Assembly (NCBI GenBank): GCA_008011715.2
Contig: CP136508.1
Location: forward strand, 3,720,001-3,784,000
Origin: [Empedobacter] haloabium
GTDB lineage: Bacteria > Pseudomonadota > Gammaproteobacteria > Burkholderiales > Burkholderiaceae_D
Direction of reading: 5' to 3'
Length of the DNA stretch: 64,000 nt
The notes below the pieces were generated by a model, which worked only from the letters and a program-made list of their open reading frames with translations, ran no database searches and was not told the DNA's origin. Position numbers and translations under genes: made by a program. Positions 59,484-64,000 of this stretch are shown here, piece after piece. The stretch's first letter is position 1; every line of letters starts with the position of its first letter.

Positions 59484-60325
59484 CAGGGCTCCAGCAGTTC
59501 CGGCTCGAACACGATGCGCTGCGGCGCCGCCAGCACCATGAAGTGCTTGCCGGAGCAGCGCGCCAGCAAGGTCATGCCGGTACGCTGCGCCACCGCATGG
59601 CCCATCTCCGTGGTGCCGGAGCGCGACAGCAGGAACGGGATGCCCATCTGCGCGCCCTTGATCACCATCTCTGAGGTCAGCCTGCCGGTCGTGTAGAACA
59701 CCTTGTCGCCGCCCGCTTCGCCCTTCAGCCACATCAGGCCGGCGATGGCATCGACCGCGTTGTGCCGCCCCACGTCCTCGACGAAGTGCAGCAGCCGCCC
59801 CGTGTTGTCGAACAGGCCGCAGCCATGCACCGAGCCGGCCTGCTTGTACACGGAAGGCTGGGTGCGGATCGTCTCGACGATGCGGTAGATCACGCCCTGG
59901 CGCAGGCGCGCCCCGGGCGGCAGCGCGATGCTGTCCACCTCGTCCATCACGGTGCCGAACACGGAGCCCTGGCCGCAGCCGGTGGTGACGACGCGGCGCG
60001 CCGTGCGTTCCTCCAGGTCGGCCACGCCGGCGCGCGTGGTGACGGCGGCCGTGCCGCTGGCCCCGGCCTCGTCCCACGTCACCTGCACCGCCTCGATGTC
60101 GCTCAGCGCCAGCAGGCGCTGGTTGCGCAGGTAGCCCAGCACCAGCGCCTCCGGCGCCGCGCCCAGGGTCATCAGGGTGATCAGCTCGCGGCCGTCCAGG
60201 TAGACGGTCAGCGGGCGCTCGGCCGGGATGTGCAGTGCCGTGGCGCGTTCCTTCTCGTCGCGCGCGGCGACGGGGTGGACCAGCGGCAGGCGCGCGTCCG
60301 ACAGGCGTGGCAGCGGGCCGTTCAT
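59483..60325 (-). CDS. fdhD: FdhD, sulfurtransferase for formate dehydrogenase
   Basis: 280 aa from ATG 60325, overlapping the fdsA stop by 4 nt. Contains VVTTGCGQGSVFG, corresponding to the CxxC loop region of FdhD with one Cys kept (GCG), and FVEDVGRHNAVDAIAG, the diagnostic motif. Transfers sulfur to the metal cofactor of FdsA. Confidence 0.92.
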   Translation of the reverse strand: MNGPLPRLSDARLPLVHPVAARDEKERATALHIPAERPLTVYLDGRELITLMTLGAAPEALVLGYLRNQRLLALSDIEAVQVTWDEAGASGTAAVTTRAGVADLEERTARRVVTTGCGQGSVFGTVMDEVDSIALPPGARLRQGVIYRIVETIRTQPSVYKQAGSVHGCGLFDNTGRLLHFVEDVGRHNAVDAIAGLMWLKGEAGGDKVFYTTGRLTSEMVIKGAQMGIPFLLSRSGTTEMGHAVAQRTGMTLLARCSGKHFMVLAAPQRIVFEPELLEP

Positions 60326-63108
60326 GCCGGTTGCTCCAGCCGCTGCAGCATCTGGCCGCCGCCGTAGCTGCCCTGCGCCTCCACCGTACCGCCGGCCGTC
60401 AGGCGCACCGCACAGTACTTGAACTCCGGGATCTTGCCGTACGGGTCCAGCGCGGCGTTGGTCAGCCGGTTGATCGCCGCCTCGTAATAGCAGAACGGCA
60501 CGAACACGGCGCCGCGCGGCGACGCCTCGTCCGCCCGCGCATACAGCGCCACGCTGCCGCGGCGCGAGGCCAGCGTGACGACACCGCCGGGCGCCACCCC
60601 CAGTTCGGCCAGGTCGAGCGGATGAATCAGCGCCACCGGGTCCGGCTCCAGCGCATCCAGTACCGTCGCGCGGCGCGTCATGCTGCCGGTGTGCCAGTGC
60701 TCCAGCTGGCGGCCCGTGATCAGCACCATCGGATACTCGGCATCGGGGCGTTCGTTGGCCGGAATGATGTCCGCCGGGACGAAGCGCGCCTTGCCGTCCG
60801 GGCGCGGGAACGTGTCCGTGAACACGACCGGCGTGCCGGGGTGCGCTTCTTCCGGACATGGATGCACGACCGCGCCATCGCGCTCCAGTCGCTGCCAGGT
60901 GATGCCGGCCATGCTGGGCATCAGGCGGCGCATCTCGTCGAACACTTGCGCCACGTGATCGTAATGCCAGTCCAGGCCGAGGCGGCGCGCCAGCTCGCAG
61001 ATGATCCACAGATCCTGCCTCGCCTCGCCCGGCGGCTCGATGGCCTGGCGGCCCAGCTGCACCAGCCGGTCGGTATTGGTGAAGGTGCCGGTCTTTTCCG
61101 GGAATGCGCTGGCCGGCAGGATCACGTCGGCCAGGTAGGCCGTTTCGGTCAGGAAGATGTCCTGCACCACCAGCAGGTCGAGCGCGGCCAGCGCCTCGCG
61201 CGCGTGGTTCGCGTCCGGATCGGACATGGCCGGATTCTCGCCCATGATGTACATGCCCTTGACCGTGCCGGCCAGGATCGCCTCCATCACCTCCACCACC
61301 GTCAGGCCGGGCTGGTCGTCCAGCAGCGCGGCCGGCACGTTCCAGGCCTGGGCGAAGCGCTCGCGCACGCTCGCTTCCGTCACGCGCTGGTAGTCCGGAT
61401 ACATCATCGGGATCAGGCCGGCGTCGGAGGCGCCCTGCACGTTGTTCTGGCCGCGCAGCGGATGCAGCCCGGTGCCGGGGCGGCCGATCTGGCCCGTCAG
61501 CAGCGCCAGCGCGATCAGGCAGCGCGCGTTGTCGGTGCCGTGCACGTGCTGCGATACCCCCATGCCCCACAGGATCATCGAGCCCTTCGAGGTGGCATAC
61601 AGCCGCGCCACGTAGCGGATCGTCTCCGCGTCGATGCCGCACAGCGGCGCCATTGCCTCCGGGCTGTACTGCGCCACGTTGGCGGCCAGCGCCTCGTAGC
61701 CGCTGGTGCGGCTGGCGATGAAGGCCTGGTCGGCCAGGCCTTCGGCCACGATCACGTGCATCATCGCGTTCAGCAGCGCCACATCGGTATCGGGCTTGAA
61801 CTGCAAGGTGCGGTGGGCATGGCGCGCCAGCTCGGAGCGGCGCGGGTCGCACAGGATCAGCTTCGTGCCGTTTCGCACCGCGTTCTTGATCCAGGTCGCC
61901 GCCACCGGATGATTGACGGTGGGGTTGGCGCCGATGACGAGCACCACCTCGGCCTGCAGCACGTCCATCACGGGATTCGACACCGCGCCCGAGCCGATCC
62001 CTTCCAGCAGGGCCGCCACCGAGGAGGCGTGGCACAGCCGCGTGCAGTGGTCGACGTTGTTGCTGCCGAAGCCCGTGCGCACCAGTTTCTGGAACAGGTA
62101 GGCTTCCTCGTTGCTGCCCTTGGCCGAGCCGAAGCCGGCCAGTGCCTTGCGGCCGGACTGGTCGCGGATGCGCGCCAGGCCGCCGCCGGCCAATGCCAGC
62201 GCCTCTTCCCAGCTCGCTTCGCGGAACACTTCCAGCACCCGGGTCGGGTCCATCGCCATCGTGGCCGACTTCGGCGCGTCGGCACGCCGGATCAGCGGCC
62301 TGGTCAGCCGCTGCGGATGGTGCGCGTAATCGAAGCCGTAGCGGCCCTTGACGCACAGGCGGCCGTGGTTGGCCGGACCATCGCGCCCCTCCACCGAGAC
62401 GATGCGGTTGCCCTGCACGTTGTAGGTCAGCTGGCAGCCCACGCCGCAGAACGGGCAGACAGACGCCACCTGGCGGTCCGGCACGGCCATCGCGGCGCCG
62501 CGCGCCGGCGCCAGCGCCCCGGTGGGACAGGCCTGCACGCATTCGCCGCAGGCCACGCAGGTGGAGGCGCCCATCGGATCGTCCATGTCGAACACGATTT
62601 TGGCGGCGTCGCCGCGCAGCGCCAGGCCGATCACGTCGTTGGCCTGCTCGTCGCGGCAGGCGCGCACGCAGCGGGTGCACTGGATGCAGGCATCCAGGTT
62701 GACGGTGATGGCGGCGTGGCTGGCGTCGCGGGCCGGCTGGGCGCGCGGCGCGAAGCGCGGCTTGCCCACCTGCAGGCGGGCGGCCCACTCGTCCACCTCG
62801 TTGTGGCGCGTGTACGTCGCCTCGGCCAGGTCGGACTGCAGCAGCTCCAGCACCATCTTCTGCGCCGCCCGGGCGCGCGGGCTGGCCGTCTCCACCTTCA
62901 TGCCGGGCAGCGGCGCGCGGCAGCACGACGGTGCCAAGGTGCGTTCGCCCTCGACCTCGACCACGCAGGCGCGGCAGTTGCCGGCCGGCGCCAGGCCATC
63001 CTTGTAGCACAGGTGTGGCACGGCTATGCCCTCGCGCCGCGCCACGTCCAGCAGCGTCTCGCCGGGGCGCGCCTGCACGTCGCAACCGTTCAGTTGAAAG
63101 CCGATCAT
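60322..63108 (-). CDS. fdsA: FdsA, NAD-dependent formate dehydrogenase catalytic subunit
   Basis: 928 aa from ATG 63108. Order: [2Fe-2S] domain (GNCRACVVEVEG), His-Cys [4Fe-4S] region, two ferredoxin motifs (CIQCTRCVRAC, CVACGECVQAC), then CPFCGVGCQL and the bis-MGD domain. The active site NVDHCTRLCHASS carries cysteine (TGC), not selenocysteine. Oxidises formate, passing electrons to FdsB. The stop overlaps fdhD. Confidence 0.95.
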   Translation of the reverse strand: MIGFQLNGCDVQARPGETLLDVARREGIAVPHLCYKDGLAPAGNCRACVVEVEGERTLAPSCCRAPLPGMKVETASPRARAAQKMVLELLQSDLAEATYTRHNEVDEWAARLQVGKPRFAPRAQPARDASHAAITVNLDACIQCTRCVRACRDEQANDVIGLALRGDAAKIVFDMDDPMGASTCVACGECVQACPTGALAPARGAAMAVPDRQVASVCPFCGVGCQLTYNVQGNRIVSVEGRDGPANHGRLCVKGRYGFDYAHHPQRLTRPLIRRADAPKSATMAMDPTRVLEVFREASWEEALALAGGGLARIRDQSGRKALAGFGSAKGSNEEAYLFQKLVRTGFGSNNVDHCTRLCHASSVAALLEGIGSGAVSNPVMDVLQAEVVLVIGANPTVNHPVAATWIKNAVRNGTKLILCDPRRSELARHAHRTLQFKPDTDVALLNAMMHVIVAEGLADQAFIASRTSGYEALAANVAQYSPEAMAPLCGIDAETIRYVARLYATSKGSMILWGMGVSQHVHGTDNARCLIALALLTGQIGRPGTGLHPLRGQNNVQGASDAGLIPMMYPDYQRVTEASVRERFAQAWNVPAALLDDQPGLTVVEVMEAILAGTVKGMYIMGENPAMSDPDANHAREALAALDLLVVQDIFLTETAYLADVILPASAFPEKTGTFTNTDRLVQLGRQAIEPPGEARQDLWIICELARRLGLDWHYDHVAQVFDEMRRLMPSMAGITWQRLERDGAVVHPCPEEAHPGTPVVFTDTFPRPDGKARFVPADIIPANERPDAEYPMVLITGRQLEHWHTGSMTRRATVLDALEPDPVALIHPLDLAELGVAPGGVVTLASRRGSVALYARADEASPRGAVFVPFCYYEAAINRLTNAALDPYGKIPEFKYCAVRLTAGGTVEAQGSYGGGQMLQRLEQPA

Positions 63109-64000
63109 GCCAGCTCCTGCGGGAAGTAGCGGATCACGCAGTCGACCGGATTCGGCGCCGCCTGGCCCAGGCCGCAGATCGACGCGTCGCGCATCACCTG
63201 CCCCAGTTCGCCCAGCAGGGCCGTATCCCAGCGCGGCGCCTCGATCAGCTGCAGCGCCTTGGCGGTACCGACCCGGCACGGCGTGCACTGGCCGCACGAC
63301 TCGTCGCGGAAGAAGCGCATGGTGTTGCGCGCGGCCGCCACGGCGCTGTCCTGTTGCGACAGCACGATGACGGCGGCCGAGCCGATGAAGCAGCCGTACG
63401 GCTGCAGGGTGTCGAAATCGAGCGGCACGTCGCCCAGTGCGGCGGGCAGGATGCCGCCCGAGGCGCCGCCCGGCAGGTAACCGTAGAACGTGTGGCCTTC
63501 CGCCATGCCGCCGCAGTATTCGGCGATCAGTTCGCGCACCGTGATGCCGGCCGGCGCCAGCTTGACGCCGGGCTCGCGCACCCGCCCCGACACCGAATAG
63601 GAACGCAGGCCCTTGCGACCATGCCGGCCCTGCCCGGCGAACCAGTCCGGCCCGCGCTGGACGATGTCGCGCACCCAGTACAGCGTCTCGAAATTGTGCT
63701 CCAGCGTGGGCCGGCCGAACAGGCCGACCTGGGCCACGTAGGGCGGGCGCAGGCGCGGCATGCCGCGCTTGCCCTCGATCGATTCGATCATCGCCGATTC
63801 CTCGCCGCAGATGTAGGCCCCGGCGCCGCGGCGCAGGTGGATCGCCGGCAGCTCGGGCACCGGCGCGGCCGCCTGCAGGCGTTCCAGTTCGGCCGCCAGC
63901 AGGGCGCGCGCGTCATGGTACTCGTCGCGCACATAGATATAGATGTCGCGGATGCCCACGGCCCATGCCGCCAGCAGCATGCCTTCGATGAAACGGTGCG
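63105..64000 (-). CDS. fdsB: FdsB, NADH/FMN subunit of formate dehydrogenase (5' part beyond window)
   Basis: C-terminal ~298 residues, entering at the right edge with HRFIEGMLLAAWAVG. NuoF-like motifs: YICGEESAMIESIEGKRGMP (FMN/NADH site) and the [4Fe-4S] cluster ESCGQCTPCRVGT. The stop overlaps the fdsA ATG by 4 nt. fdsG is expected further upstream outside the window. Confidence 0.94.
   Translation of the reverse strand, partial: HRFIEGMLLAAWAVGIRDIYIYVRDEYHDARALLAAELERLQAAAPVPELPAIHLRRGAGAYICGEESAMIESIEGKRGMPRLRPPYVAQVGLFGRPTLEHNFETLYWVRDIVQRGPDWFAGQGRHGRKGLRSYSVSGRVREPGVKLAPAGITVRELIAEYCGGMAEGHTFYGYLPGGASGGILPAALGDVPLDFDTLQPYGCFIGSAAVIVLSQQDSAVAAARNTMRFFRDESCGQCTPCRVGTAKALQLIEAPRWDTALLGELGQVMRDASICGLGQAAPNPVDCVIRYFPQELA

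Noticed and set aside
62030..62060. Possible selenocysteine in the formate dehydrogenase active site
   Set aside because: The codon is TGC (Cys) in NVDHCTRLCHASS; no in-frame TGA occurs.

Overview
The window reads as chromosomal DNA of a high-GC betaproteobacterium. The best guess is Oxalobacteraceae (Massilia/Duganella/Telluria group). This rests on gene content and codon style: recC-recB-recD order, a phasin, a PEP-CTERM protein, a soluble FdsGBA-type formate dehydrogenase, many two-component proteins and REP-like hairpins. It is an inference; no marker gene such as rRNA is present.

Left part (1-12.4 kb): the recCBD operon on the minus strand, with 4-nt stop/start overlaps and recD cut by the window edge. 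Upstream of it lies a CHASE-PAS hybrid histidine kinase. A MOSC-domain protein follows on the plus strand.

Island (about 12.4-16.65 kb): a decayed, lower-GC stretch. Its centre is a 1603-bp element (13499-15101) with 20-bp imperfect terminal inverted repeats starting TGTG, internal repeats of the same AACAATAAA..GACA motif, and a perfect 5-bp target duplication (GCACC). It carries one gene, a lipoprotein alpha/beta-hydrolase, and no transposase, so it looks like a non-autonomous Tn7-type transposon. Removing the element and one duplication rejoins the two halves of a broken gene in frame. That gene and its neighbours also carry in-frame TAG codons and frameshifts.

Middle (16.7-39.5 kb): an AraC regulator divergent from a PPOX-type protein, exonuclease III, a PEP-CTERM protein, a prolyl oligopeptidase, and a 1631-aa cytosolic hybrid kinase with six near-identical 276-bp HAMP repeats followed by a degenerate CheR-like protein. 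Then come a GST, a chemoreceptor, two YceI proteins, an HD hydrolase behind a LexA-box match, a stand-alone receiver protein next to two copies of a ~150-bp hairpin-forming repeat, a split chromate transporter, DoxX and an amidohydrolase.

Sulfur region (39.8-50.6 kb): ssuEADCB on the minus strand, divergent from an operon of an SfnC/DszC-like flavoprotein, MetNIQ-like importer and DszA/NtaA-like monooxygenase, then a serine acetyltransferase. Together they would import organosulfur compounds, release sulfite with reduced flavin, and supply O-acetylserine for cysteine synthesis.

Right part (50.7-64 kb): two MFS transporters (one next to a SufR-like regulator), thioredoxin 2, a phasin, small proteins, and a minus-strand operon fdsB-fdsA-fdhD-tupB-tupC-tupA linking NAD-dependent formate dehydrogenase to tungstate uptake. 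REP-like hairpins sit at 39.7, 49.2 and 54.2 kb. No tRNA, rRNA, CRISPR array or complete transposase was seen.
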